A stretch of 64,000 bases of DNA from Maribacter litopenaei (GTDB taxonomy: Bacteria; Bacteroidota; Bacteroidia; Flavobacteriales; Flavobacteriaceae), in NCBI RefSeq assembly GCF_025244665.1, contig NZ_CP104205.1, positions 558,001-622,000 on the forward strand, read 5' to 3'. Of this stretch, positions 33,913 through 42,950 are shown piece by piece. The translations under genes and the position numbers were made by a program. Every line of letters begins with the position of its first letter. The first letter of the stretch is position 1. Below the pieces are notes generated by a model that saw only the letters and a program-made list of their open reading frames with translations, was not told the origin of the DNA and did no database searches.

Positions 33913-34494
33913 ATGGATTTAACCAAGGGGACGGAAAAGGAGAAAAGCGATAGATCAAAGAAGATGATTCTTTGGTTTGGAATGGTAAGCTTGTTAATGG
34001 GTTTTGCCGGATGAACCAGTGCATATATTGTGAGTAGTTCCCGTGAGGACTGGGTAAGTAGCTTGGAATTACCTACTTCCTTTTACATAAGTACGGTCAT
34101 AATTATTGCTAGTAGTTTTACCTACATTTTGGCAAAAAAGTCGGTCAAGGAAGGTAATGGTAAGATGGGCACTACCTGGTTATTGGTAACATTGGCCCTT
34201 GGTATTGCTTTTGTACTAATGCAGTTTAATGGGTTTTCCCAAATGGTAGCTAGGGGATACTATTTTACAGGGCCTACAAGTAATATAAAGTTGTCCTATG
34301 TGTTTTTAATTGCCATGGTACATATAGTGCACGTAGTGGCTGGATTGATTTCCCTGTTAGTGGTTTTATACAATCAATACAAGGAGAAATATACTAAGAA
34401 AGAATACCTTGGGATAACATTGGGTGCGACCTTTTGGCACTTTTTGGACTTGCTTTGGATATACCTTTTGTTATTTATGACATTTGTTAAATAA
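33913..34494 (+). CDS. Haem-copper oxidase subunit III family protein (in-frame TGA)
   Basis: About 193 aa, five helices, subunit III (CoxC/CyoC) fold. The context GMVSLLMGFAG-stop-TSAYIVSSSREDW matches the first helix of the family, with an in-frame TGA at 34012-34014 where Leu or Trp is expected. The C-terminal part (AMVHIVHVVAGLISLLVVLYN, TFWHFLDLLWIYLLLFMTF) is the conserved end of the family. It lies 6 bases after ctaB. With the longer coxC at 34593 the cluster has two subunit III proteins, a normal arrangement in flavobacteria. Without the TGA correction only the fragment from 34030 would be called. Confidence 0.87.
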
Positions 34495-34553
34495 TAATTT
34501 GAAACAAAAATAGTTTTGACCCAAATTCAGCTTTTATATAGTTGAAAAAAATG

Positions 34554-34561
34554 TAAATTTG
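34554..34561 (+). promoter_or_regulatory. Possible -7 box (TAAATTTG) upstream of coxC
   Basis: TAAATTTG ends 31 bases before the coxC ATG, in the 98-base gap after the previous oxidase gene. TTTT at 34532-34535 could act as a weak -33 element. Confidence 0.4.
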
Positions 34562-34592
34562 CTAAAGTTTTATTAAAACGATACATAAATCT

Positions 34593-35567
34593 ATGGATAC
34601 GACGGTTACAACGGAGATTAAAGAAAGTACATGGGGGGGAGGTAATAGGCCTTTAGGTGCTAGCTACGGTAAGTTAATGATGTGGTTTTTCTTGGTTTCG
34701 GATGCACTTACTTTTTCAGGTTTTTTGGCGGCTTATGGTTTTTCTCGCTTCAAGTTCATGGAAACTTGGCCCATAGCAGATGAGGTGTTTACCCACGTTC
34801 CTTTCTTTCATGGTAACTATCCTATGATTTATGTTGCCTTTATGACCTTTATCCTGATTATGTCTTCCGTAACAATGGTTTTGGCGGTGGATGCTGGTCA
34901 TAAAATGAAAAAGAATGCGGTAATCCGGTATATGTTCGCTACGATAATTGGTGGAGCCATATTTGTAGGTTCGCAGGCTTGGGAATGGGCAACTTTCATT
35001 AGCGGGGATTATGGTGCTGTAGAAACTAATGGAGGTAGAATTCTTCAATTTGTGGATGCTGAGACTGGAGATAGAGTGGCTTTGGCGGATTTTGCCAAAT
35101 CAATTCCAAGTGAACGTGTTGAACATGTAGAGAGTAACGGTATTTGGTATTATGGTGAGGGTACCCGAACTAGTTTTACAGTAGACGAAGTAATTGAAGG
35201 ATTCAAAGCAAACCCTGGATTGGCTATTAAGACGGAGACTATTAATGAAGAGGGGGAGAAAGTAGTATTAAGTAGACAAGAATCCCTTGCTAAATTGGCA
35301 GATGCTTCCCAAGTAGTAGAGGGTGCCAATCTTATACATAATGAATACGGTAGTCGTCTTTTTGCAGATTTCTTTTTCTTTATTACCGGGTTTCACGGAT
35401 TCCACGTTTTTTCCGGGGTAATTATTAACCTAATTATATTTTTCAACGTTATTCTTGGAACCTATGAAAGAAGAGGACACTACGAAATGGTTGAAAAGGT
35501 AGGTCTATACTGGCACTTTGTAGATTTGGTATGGGTATTCGTATTTACGTTCTTCTATTTGGTATAA
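34593..35567 (+). CDS. coxC: Cytochrome c oxidase subunit III with a large insertion
   Basis: 324 aa. The helical core is standard: LGASYGKLMMWFFLVSDALTFSGF at the start, GSQAWEWATFI in the middle, FFFITGFHGFHVFSGVIINL and LYWHFVDLVWVFVFTFFYLV at the end. Between WEWATFISGDYG (about residue 135) and HNEYGSRLFADFF (about residue 250) lies a soluble, charged insert of about 110 residues absent from classical subunit III. I believe similar inserts occur in other Bacteroidota, but could not check. Frame intact. Followed after 31 bases by the subunit IV gene; supports the CoxA-CoxB core. Confidence 0.93.
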   Translation: MDTTVTTEIKESTWGGGNRPLGASYGKLMMWFFLVSDALTFSGFLAAYGFSRFKFMETWPIADEVFTHVPFFHGNYPMIYVAFMTFILIMSSVTMVLAVDAGHKMKKNAVIRYMFATIIGGAIFVGSQAWEWATFISGDYGAVETNGGRILQFVDAETGDRVALADFAKSIPSERVEHVESNGIWYYGEGTRTSFTVDEVIEGFKANPGLAIKTETINEEGEKVVLSRQESLAKLADASQVVEGANLIHNEYGSRLFADFFFFITGFHGFHVFSGVIINLIIFFNVILGTYERRGHYEMVEKVGLYWHFVDLVWVFVFTFFYLV

Positions 35568-35598
35568 ATAATTTTAGGAAAAAGTTTAGATAAGAATT

Positions 35599-35982
35599 AT
35601 GGCACACGAACATAAATTGGAAATTTTTAGAGGATTATGGAAGTTTAAATCCAATACCCAAAAGATTTGGGGTGTATTGGCCTTTCTAACCTTTGTTACG
35701 GCAATCGAAGTAGTTTTGGGTATTTACAAACCTGCGGCACTCACAGATACCTATGTGTTGGGTATGAAATTATTAAATTGGATTTTTATCATACTTACCT
35801 TGGTTAAGGCTTACTATATTTCATGGGACTTTATGCACTTAAGAGATGAGAAAAGTGCAATGAGAAGGGCGATAGTTTGGACACCTATATTCTTGGTCTT
35901 GTATTTAGTCTTTATTCTTTTGGTTGAAGCCAATTATATTTTTGAAATATATAAGGATGGCTTTATAAAATGGAATTTCTAG
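35599..35982 (+). CDS. Cytochrome c oxidase subunit IV-like protein
   Basis: 127 aa, three hydrophobic helices (about residues 20-40, 55-75, 92-112). The HLRDEKSAMRRA loop between helices 2 and 3 and the SWDFMHL before it are typical of the CyoD/CtaF-like prokaryotic subunit IV family. It begins MAHEHKLEIFRGLWKF, a short cytoplasmic N-terminus. Last gene before a strong terminator at 36014, so the ctaB-to-subunit IV unit ends here. Probably stabilises the oxidase core; not catalytic. Confidence 0.88.
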   Translation: MAHEHKLEIFRGLWKFKSNTQKIWGVLAFLTFVTAIEVVLGIYKPAALTDTYVLGMKLLNWIFIILTLVKAYYISWDFMHLRDEKSAMRRAIVWTPIFLVLYLVFILLVEANYIFEIYKDGFIKWNF

Positions 35983-36013
35983 GCGTTGTAAAATACCATA
36001 ATTAACAAAATTC

Positions 36014-36046
36014 AAAGACGGTTAACGAACCGTCTTTTTTATTTTT
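36014..36046 (+). terminator. Rho-independent terminator after the oxidase subunit genes
   Basis: Perfect 10-bp stem AAAGACGGTT / AACCGTCTTT with loop AACG, followed by TTT-A-TTTTT. Confidence 0.85.
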
Positions 36047-36115
36047 GTATCGTTTTTATTAGGGATACCCGTAACGATATATTCTAGGAATTTGAAAAAT
36101 TAGGACTTCTGTCAT

Positions 36116-36751
36116 ATGAAAAAAAACTTCGTACTGGTTGTTTTGTTCGTTTTGCCAATTGTGGCTTACTTGTTCTTTGCTTCAGGAGTTACAAATTTTG
36201 GAAGGTTGCCAACACTTAAGGAGGGTGTAATGGAAATCCCCCTAAATGAAGATAATACCATGTTTTCAAACAAGATTACGGTATTGGGATTTCTTGGCTG
36301 GGATGTGAATGGAAGAAAAGGCAATGCATTTAACTTGAATCAAAAGATTTATAAAAGATTTCATGAGTTTGATGACTTCCAATTTTTGATGGTAGTTCCA
36401 AAAGGAACGGAAGCTGCAGTATCGGATTTAAAAAAAGAACTTTCCAGCCTTGATGAAACGGACGAATGGAATTTTACTTTTTTGAATGAGGAAACTATCT
36501 TAAAGTTATTTGAAAGCCTGGGAACAAATTTAAGCTTGGAAAAGGATTTAAGTACTCCATACGTATTTATCGTGGATAAAAACTTAAAGCTAAGGGGTAG
36601 GCCCGATGACGAAGAAGAAGGTATCAAATACGGCTACAACACAGCTTCGGTAGCGGACTTAAACAATAAAATGGTGGATGACGTAAAAATAATCCTTGCC
36701 GAATATAGAATGGCTAGAAAAGAAAACAATCTGAATAAAAACAGACAATGA
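36116..36751 (+). CDS. Membrane-anchored thioredoxin-fold-like protein without CxxC
   Basis: 211 aa. One N-terminal helix or uncleaved signal (FVLVVLFVLPIVAYLFFASG), then a soluble domain whose order resembles the SCO/thioredoxin fold: ITVLGFLGWDVNG (where a redox motif would be), FQFLMVVPKGTEAAV, LSTPYVFIVDKNLKLRGR. No Cys is present in the usual active-site position or elsewhere, so it cannot be a thiol oxidoreductase. Its stop overlaps the SCO start (ATGA, 36748-36751), and it precedes a DUF420 gene, so a role in oxidase assembly or in chaperoning SCO is a reasonable inference. I know no named family for it. Confidence 0.7.
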   Translation: MKKNFVLVVLFVLPIVAYLFFASGVTNFGRLPTLKEGVMEIPLNEDNTMFSNKITVLGFLGWDVNGRKGNAFNLNQKIYKRFHEFDDFQFLMVVPKGTEAAVSDLKKELSSLDETDEWNFTFLNEETILKLFESLGTNLSLEKDLSTPYVFIVDKNLKLRGRPDDEEEGIKYGYNTASVADLNNKMVDDVKIILAEYRMARKENNLNKNRQ

Positions 36752-37469
36752 ACAAAAAGTATACGTACGTTTGGGTTTCTTTGATTATACTCATATTCGG
36801 TATAATTTTTATACCTAGAATTGTGGAGCGCTTAAAAATGGGCGATGTAATTGAAAACGACCGAATGAATACTACTTCGGCCGAGGGGAGTTTAAGTTAT
36901 GTGCTACTTAATGGTGAAAAGCGTCGAGTTCCTTCCTTTCAATTTATAGATCAGGATAGCTTAATAATCACCGATAAGGATTATTTGGGGAAAGTATTTG
37001 TTGTTGAATTTTTCTTTACGAGATGTCCAAGTATTTGTCCCATTATGACCAAAAATTTGGTCTCTTTACAGAATGAATTCGAGAACAAAAATTTTGGAAT
37101 AGCTTCATTTAGTATTACCCCTGATTTTGATACCCCACAGATCCTAAAGGAATATGCTGAAAAATATGGTATTACGAGTATAGACTGGCATTTAATGACA
37201 GGAAACAAAGAGGAAGTTTATGATTTAGCGAATAGTGGATTCAATATTTTTGCGGCGGAAATGCCGAAGCCCCTGGAGGCTTTGAACATTCGGGTTTGTT
37301 TGCATTGGTAGATAAAGAAGGATATATAAGGTCAAGAAAGGACTCCTTTGGCAATCCTATTGTTTATTACAGGGGCGCTATAACGAGGGAAATGGGGGAG
37401 AATAGTGAAGGGGAAAAGGAACAAATAAGTATTTTAAAAGAAGACATCAAAAAATTATTGGGAGAGTAA
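36748..37469 (+). CDS. SCO1/SenC/PrrC family copper chaperone (one frame break)
   Basis: About 240 aa. Single N-terminal membrane anchor (VSLIILIFGIIFIPRIV), then a thioredoxin-like domain with the copper ligands CPSIC in FFFTRCPSICPIM and the distal His in EHSGLFALVDKEG. SCO proteins deliver copper to the CuA site of CoxB (family knowledge). An A is missing from an A-run near 37258-37262; restoring it gives AAENAEAPGGFEHSG and extends the protein to 37469. Without that, the His ligand would be lost. Translationally coupled to the upstream Cys-free paralogue-like gene and 1 base before the DUF420 gene. Confidence 0.92.
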
Positions 37470-37470
37470 T

Positions 37471-38001
37471 ATGGAAAATACTGTAGTTAAGGAAAAGAAG
37501 TTTAACAGGGTTATTACTATGATATCAATTGTAATACCCGTTGTCGTAGCATTGTTGTTCGGTATTAAGATTCCTAATGTTGCGCCGCTTTCCTTTTTGC
37601 CACCTATATATGCGGCCATAAATGGTTTAACGGCCGTTTTGTTGATTATCGCAGTTTGGGCCATAAAAAATGGTAAGCGACCCCTTCATCAAAAATTAAT
37701 GATGACCAATATTGGGCTTTCCCTTCTTTTTTTGGTAATGTATATTCTTTACCATATGACCTCTGATTCCACACCTTATGGGGGAGACGGTGTTATATCG
37801 TACATTTATTATTTTATTTTAATAACCCATATAGTGTTATCCATCGCTTTAATTCCATTGGTATTGCGAACTTATGCAAAGGCATATTTGGGAAATTTTG
37901 AGGAGCATAGAAATTTGGCCAAATATACTTTTCCTATCTGGCTGTATGTTGCAATAACCGGAGTGGTGGTCTATCTAATGATATCTCCTTATTATGCGTA
38001 A
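37471..38001 (+). CDS. DUF420 (YozB/CtaM-like) membrane protein
   Basis: 176 aa, five helices. Matches the DUF420 family: FLPPIYAAINGLTAVLLI, KRPLHQKLMMTNIGLSLLFLVMYILYHM, and the C-terminal HRNLAKYTFPIWLYVAITGVVVYLMI, with several membrane His residues. A family member, CtaM of Staphylococcus, is needed for aa3 oxidase maturation, which agrees with its place between SCO and the small Cys protein. Starts 1 base after the SCO stop and overlaps the next gene by 8 bases, so the three are coupled. Frame intact. Confidence 0.87.
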   Translation: MENTVVKEKKFNRVITMISIVIPVVVALLFGIKIPNVAPLSFLPPIYAAINGLTAVLLIIAVWAIKNGKRPLHQKLMMTNIGLSLLFLVMYILYHMTSDSTPYGGDGVISYIYYFILITHIVLSIALIPLVLRTYAKAYLGNFEEHRNLAKYTFPIWLYVAITGVVVYLMISPYYA

Positions 38002-38275
38002 AATATTAAAAGATAGCCTAGTGGTTAAACTAATGGGATTACCGTCTTTTTTCAAGTCCAGCAATAAAACATTATTTTTTGTTTTAATTATAGGTTTTAT
38101 AATGGTTCCATCATTGGGCGAGGCACAATGCGCTATGTGCAGGGCGGTATTGGAAAGTGAGGCATCGGGGAATACCGCTGAAGGTGTCAATAACGGTATT
38201 GTTTATCTTATGGCCATACCTTATGTTTTGGTGGCGGGAATTTTCTACTTTATCTATCGCAAAATGCGTTCTTAA
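37994..38275 (+). CDS. Small membrane protein with CAMC motif
   Basis: 93 aa. A basic N-terminus and hydrophobic segment (TLFFVLIIGFIMVPSLGEA, likely signal) lead directly to QCAMCRAVLESEASG. A C-terminal helix follows (IVYLMAIPYVLVAGIFYFIY) with a basic tail. The soluble part is only about 35 residues and carries the CxxC just after the signal cleavage region, so the cysteines would face the periplasm. It overlaps the DUF420 gene by 8 bases, tying it to the oxidase-assembly set. A copper or thiol role in CuA/CuB assembly is inferred from context; the family is unnamed as far as I know. Confidence 0.75.
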   Translation: MRKILKDSLVVKLMGLPSFFKSSNKTLFFVLIIGFIMVPSLGEAQCAMCRAVLESEASGNTAEGVNNGIVYLMAIPYVLVAGIFYFIYRKMRS

Positions 38276-38389
38276 CTGAATTTTAAGGATTTAACATTTT
38301 TTTTAGTTTGATTGTGTAACATTGTGTGCATTCGCTAGTCTAATGTATAGTAATACTAGTATTACGTTCATCAATCAAAACCAATCAAC

Positions 38390-39635
38390 ATGTTCGATTT
38401 AGAACGATGGCAAGAGATTTTCGAGACCATCAGAAAGAACAAATTGCGAACTTTCCTTACCGGACTTTCCGTTGCTTCGGGTATTTTTATTCTTGTAATT
38501 TTATTGGGTTTCGGGCAAGGTATGCAAAATGGCATTGCCAACGAATTTGAGCAGGATGCCGCTACCAGTGTATGGGTTTGGCCTGGGGTTACAACTAAAG
38601 AGTATAAAGGTTTAAATACGGGTAGAAGAATTCAGCTTAGGAATGAGAACTATGCCTTCGCATCTGCCCTATTGGAAGATGATATAGAAAACAAATCCCC
38701 AGAATGTTCGTAAGGAACGCCCAGGTGAATTATGGTAAGGAATCCTTGGCTTACGGAATTCAGGGAGTGTCTGCACAATTTCAGTTTATTGAAAATGAAT
38801 TTATTTCTCAGGGTAGATTTATTAATCATTTGGATGAAGCCAATAAGGCAAAGGTGGCCATCATTGGAAATATGATCAAGAGGGAGGTTTTTAAGGATAC
38901 CCTCAACCCAGTAGGACAATTTTTGGATATTTCCGGTATTCCTTTTAAAATCATTGGAGTTTACGGGGACGTTGGGGGGGAACGTGAGGAACAACGAATT
39001 TTTATTCCAATCTCTACGGCCCAACAAGTATTCAATGGTGCGACCATATCAATAATATGGCATTCACATTGCCACCAGTTGAAAATTTTGAGGAAGCGGT
39101 GGCGCAATCCATTCAATTTAAGAATGAACTACAAACCTATCTACAACAGGCACATACGGTGGCCCCTGAAGATACAAGTGCTATTCAGATTTGGAATCCC
39201 ATGGAAGAGGCCAAAAGGTTTTACAGCCTAATGGGCGGTATAAAATTTTTCTTCTCGGTTCGTAGGTATTTGCACCATCATCGCGGGGGTTGTGGGGGTA
39301 AGCAACATAATGTTGATTGTGGTTAAGGAGCGACCCGGGAGATAGGTATAAGGAAGGCATTAGGCGCAAAACCCTGGGCTGTGGTAGGTATGATTTTGCA
39401 CGAATCAATTTTTGTAACGGCCATAGCGGGGTTTACTGGATTGATATTTAGTATGGGGCTACTGGAGCTGGTAGGCCCTCATGTAGAGGTAGATTATGTA
39501 ATGAACCCTTCGGTAGATTTTAACGTGGCGCTTATCACTGTTTTTGTTCTAATCGCTGCTGGTGCCATCGCAGGTTTTTTTCCGGCTTGGAGGGCCGCAA
39601 ATATTCATGTAATAGATGCATTGCGAGATGAATAA
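38390..39635 (+). CDS. MacB-type ABC transporter permease 1 (four frame breaks)
   Basis: About 415 aa MacB/FtsX-type permease without fused ATPase. It starts MFDLERWQEIFETIRKNKLRTF, then a first helix (IFILVILLGFG), a periplasmic MacB_PCD domain (KVAIIGNMIKREVF, GVYGDVGGEREEQRIFIP) and three C-terminal helices containing GVSNIMLIVVKERT and PAWRAANIHVIDALRDE. Breaks: lost base at 38697-38702, lost base at 39039-39044, TCTCGG at 39253-39258 (expected TCTGG), and a lost base near 39331-39336. First gene of an export cluster running to 47970; the ATPase is at 42250. Confidence 0.87.
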
Positions 39636-39667
39636 TGAAAAAAACATAAGGCCTAAAACTAAAAACT

Positions 39668-40922
39668 ATGTTTAGTAGCGATCGTTGGAAGGAAATCATT
39701 GAGGTATTGTCCAAAAATGTTTTTAGGACATTGGCTACTGCCTTTGGCGTCGGTTGGGGAATCTTCATTCTAATTATATTATTGGCAGCTGGCAAAGGTC
39801 TCGGAAAATGGTATTAGGGCAGACTTTGGCGATATCGCGACCAATACGATGTTTATGTGATCCGTAAATACGACCAAACCCTACAAGGGACTTCCTAAAG
39901 GAAGGACTTACAGTTTTAAATTGGAGGATGTTGAGGCGATTAACGATAGGGTTCCCAATCTTAGATTTATCTCACCTAGAAATCAATTAGGTGGATTTGG
40001 TGGAGGTAATAATGTGGTAAGAGGATTAAATACTGGGGCTTTTAATGTATATGGAGACTATCCGGAAATTATTAAGCAAGAGCCGATGACTATCACCAAA
40101 GGGAGGTTCATTAATCAGAATGATATAGAAGCGAAGAGAAAGGTGGCCATAATTGGTGATGGAGTCCAAAATGAACTTTATGATAAAGGGGAGGAAATTT
40201 TAGGGACTTACATCAAAATCCAAGGGGTGAATTTCATGGTCGTAGGGAGTTACAAAAAGAAAAATAATAATGGTGAGGAGGGCCGAAGGAAATTTTCATA
40301 CCCTTTACCGCCTTTTCACAAGCTTTTAATATGGGGAATGATGTGGGTTGGATGGCGATTACTGCACAGGATGGCAATTCTATTTCCAATTTAAAGGAAA
40401 CTATTATTAGTGTAGTAAAAGAAAATAGAAAGATTCATCCAGGAGGATGATCGTGCCGTGGGTTATTTTGATTTGTACGAACAATTCAATCGTGTAGAAA
40501 GTCTTTTTGGGGCCTTGAAATGGGTAGCCTACTTTGTAGGGATTTTGGTGTTATTGTCCGGTATCATTGGCGTGAGCAATATAATGCTCATTGTAATTAA
40601 GGAACGCACCAAGGAAATAGGAATACGCAGGGCGTTGGGAGAAAATCCATGATCCATTAAAAAGCAAATATTAATGGAATCCATATTCTTGACCATCATG
40701 TCAGGGATGACGGGTATAATTTTTGGAGCGGCCTTCATTTATGGTATTAATGCCTTGCTGGATTCCGTAGGCCCAGTGGATATGTTCGTAAATCCAAGCG
40801 TGAGTGTGGGTGTAGTGGTTACGGCTTTACTAATCCTGATTATATCAGGACTGTTGGCCGGTTTTATTCCTGCCCAAAGTGCAATTAAAGTTCGCCCAAT
40901 TGAGGCTTTAAGAACTGAATAA
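39668..40922 (+). CDS. MacB-type ABC transporter permease 2 (frame breaks and two in-frame TGA)
   Basis: About 417 aa, same architecture as its neighbour: MFSSDRWKEIIEVLSKNVFRT, first helix, MacB_PCD domain, then the FtsX core with GVSNIMLIVIKERTKEIGIRRALG and PAQSAIKVRPIEALRTE. Shifts: TCTCGG 39799-39804 (expected TCTGG), lost A near 40288-40294, CCAGGA 40439-40444 (expected CCAGA). Two TGA codons, 39858-39860 and 40650-40652, replace Trp in TMFMW and in ENPWSIKKQ; each is TGATCC where TGGTCC is expected. Starts 33 bases after permease 1; probably forms a heterodimer with it (inference). Confidence 0.85.
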
Positions 40923-41035
40923 TTAAAATGAATGAAAAATTAAAACTGGTATTGGGAAATTTGGCGGTTATATTATTTGTAATCATAAAACTTTCCTCTA
41001 ATCATCAATCATAAATTTTTAAACCAATCAGAAAA

Positions 41036-42150
41036 ATGAAAAAGTCGGTAACAATCATTATCCTACTAGTAATAGCTGTAGCCTTTGGAGGTTCCATGTA
41101 CTATTTATATCAAAAAAATGCCGAAGACCCGGTAGTATATCAAACCGAGAAACCCACAAAGGAGACCATCATCAGAAAGACAATGGCCACTGGGAGTATT
41201 TTGCCACTTGAGGAGGTCCTTATTAAACCAAATATTTCGGAGTTATTGAAGAAATTTATGTGGAGGGTGGCGACTATGTAAAATCAGGAGATTTAATCTG
41301 CAAGATAAAGGTGGTACCCAACCTGAACGCTTTGAACGATGCGCGTAACAGTATCGATGAAGCCAAAATAGGGTTGGATGATCAAATGCGTAATTTACAA
41401 AGACAGAAAAGTCTATTTGAAAGAGGAGTTATTTCTCAAGTAGATTTAGAGAGGGCACAAGTGTCATACGATCAGGCCAAACAATCATATGCAGCCGCAA
41501 ATAAGCGATATGATATTGTAAAAACTGGTACTACCAAGGGATATGGAAATGCCGCCAATACCCAAATAAGGGCAACTGTCAGTGGAATGGTTTTGGAAGT
41601 ACCCGTCGAAGTGGGCAATCAGGTTATCGAAAGTAATAATTTCAATGAAGGAACTACGATTGCCGCCATTGCCGATGTTGAAAAAATGATTTTTGAAGGC
41701 AAGGTAGACGAGTCAGAAGTAGGAAAAATAAAAGAGAATCTACCTTTGGAAATAACCGTTGGCGCCATTGAGGATCAAGTGTTTGATGCAATATTGGATT
41801 ATATTGCTCCCAAAGGAAAAGAGGAGAATGGAGCTATTCAATTTGAGATAAAGGGTACCTTAAAAAGGCAGGATAGTGTATTTATAAGGGCAGGACTAAG
41901 TGCCAATGCGTCTATTATATTGGCTAGAGCAGACAGCGTATTGGCCATTAAGGAAGCCTTGGTACAGTTTGACGACAAGACCAAACAGCCATTTGTTGAA
42001 ATTGCCACTGGTGAGCAACAGTTTGAAAGACGTGATATTGAATTGGGCATCAGTGATGGGATTCATGTGGAAATAAAATCGGGAATAGCCCAAGATGAAA
42101 GTATCAAGGTCCGGAACGAGGTAAAACCGGATGAACTTGCCCAAAATTAA
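41036..42150 (+). CDS. Periplasmic adaptor (HlyD/MacA-type membrane fusion protein) 1
   Basis: About 371 aa. An N-terminal anchor helix (VTIIILLVIAVAFGGSMYYL) is followed by a lipoyl-like half (ISGVIEEIYVEGGDYVKSGDLI), a coiled-coil hairpin (about residues 95-150, LNDARNSIDEAKIGLDD onward), the second lipoyl half (IRATVSGMVLEVPVEVGNQV) and beta-barrel/membrane-proximal domains. One break, TCGG at 41237-41240 (expected TCTGG), lies inside the first lipoyl half. It bridges the permease pair to TolC. It is paralogous to the second adaptor at 45462, with shared blocks such as NFNEGTTIAAIADVEKMIFEGKVDE. Confidence 0.9.
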
Positions 42151-42249
42151 AATGGAAATAAATTTTCTGTTTTTTCTTGTAACAAAATCAAAGAACATAA
42201 GTCTAACCAGTAGACGTTAAAATGCTAACGATCTAAAACCATAACCAGC

Positions 42250-42950
42250 ATGATTGAAATAAAAAATCTTCATAAGTCCTATAAAATGGGCAAAAACTCC
42301 TTACATGTTCTTAAGGGAATAAATTTTTCCGTAGAAGAAGGGGAATTGGTTGCCATTATGGGATCCTCGGGGTCAGGAAAATCTACCTTATTGAATATTC
42401 GGGTATGTTGGATGAATTGGACGAAGGAACATATACACTGGACGGTGTGCCAATCAAAAATCTAAATGAAACAAAGGCTGCCCAATACAGAAATAAATTT
42501 CTAGGGTTCATCTTTCAGTCCTTCAACTTAATAAATTATAAGAGTGCTGCAGAGAATGTGGCGTTGCCTCTATACTATCAGCGTGTAGGACGAAAGGAAC
42601 GCCAGGAAAAGGCCTTAAAATATTTAGAGCAAGTCGGTCTTAAGCAATGGGCAACACACTTACCAAGTGAGCTTTACGGTGGTCAAAAACAAAGAGTTGC
42701 CATAGCAAGGGCCATGGCAGCGGAACCAAAGGTATTATTGGCCGATGAGCCAACGGGAGCCCTTGATAGTAAGACTTCTTATGAAGTAATGGATTTGATT
42801 CAAAAAATCAATGATCAGGGAAATACCATATTAGTGGTAACACATGAAGAGGATATAGCCCATATGTGCAAACGTATTGTGCATCTAAAGGATGGGGTCA
42901 TCGTTGAGGACAAAAAGGTAGAACAAGTTAGAGCCGAACAATATGTTTAA
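42250..42950 (+). CDS. MacB/LolD-type ABC transporter ATPase (one frame break)
   Basis: About 233 aa nucleotide-binding protein. Walker A GSSGSGKST (about residues 39-47), Q-loop FIFQSFNLI, Walker B VLLADEPTGALD and the switch His in VVTHEED are all present. The signature reads LYGGQKQRVAIARA instead of LSGGQ; the codon TAC at 42675 would be TCT if the word TCTGG were restored. TCGG at 42399-42402 (expected TCTGG) breaks the frame just after Walker A. It is the only ATPase in the cluster, so it presumably serves both permease pairs. The following permease starts 8 bases inside its 3' end. Confidence 0.92.
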
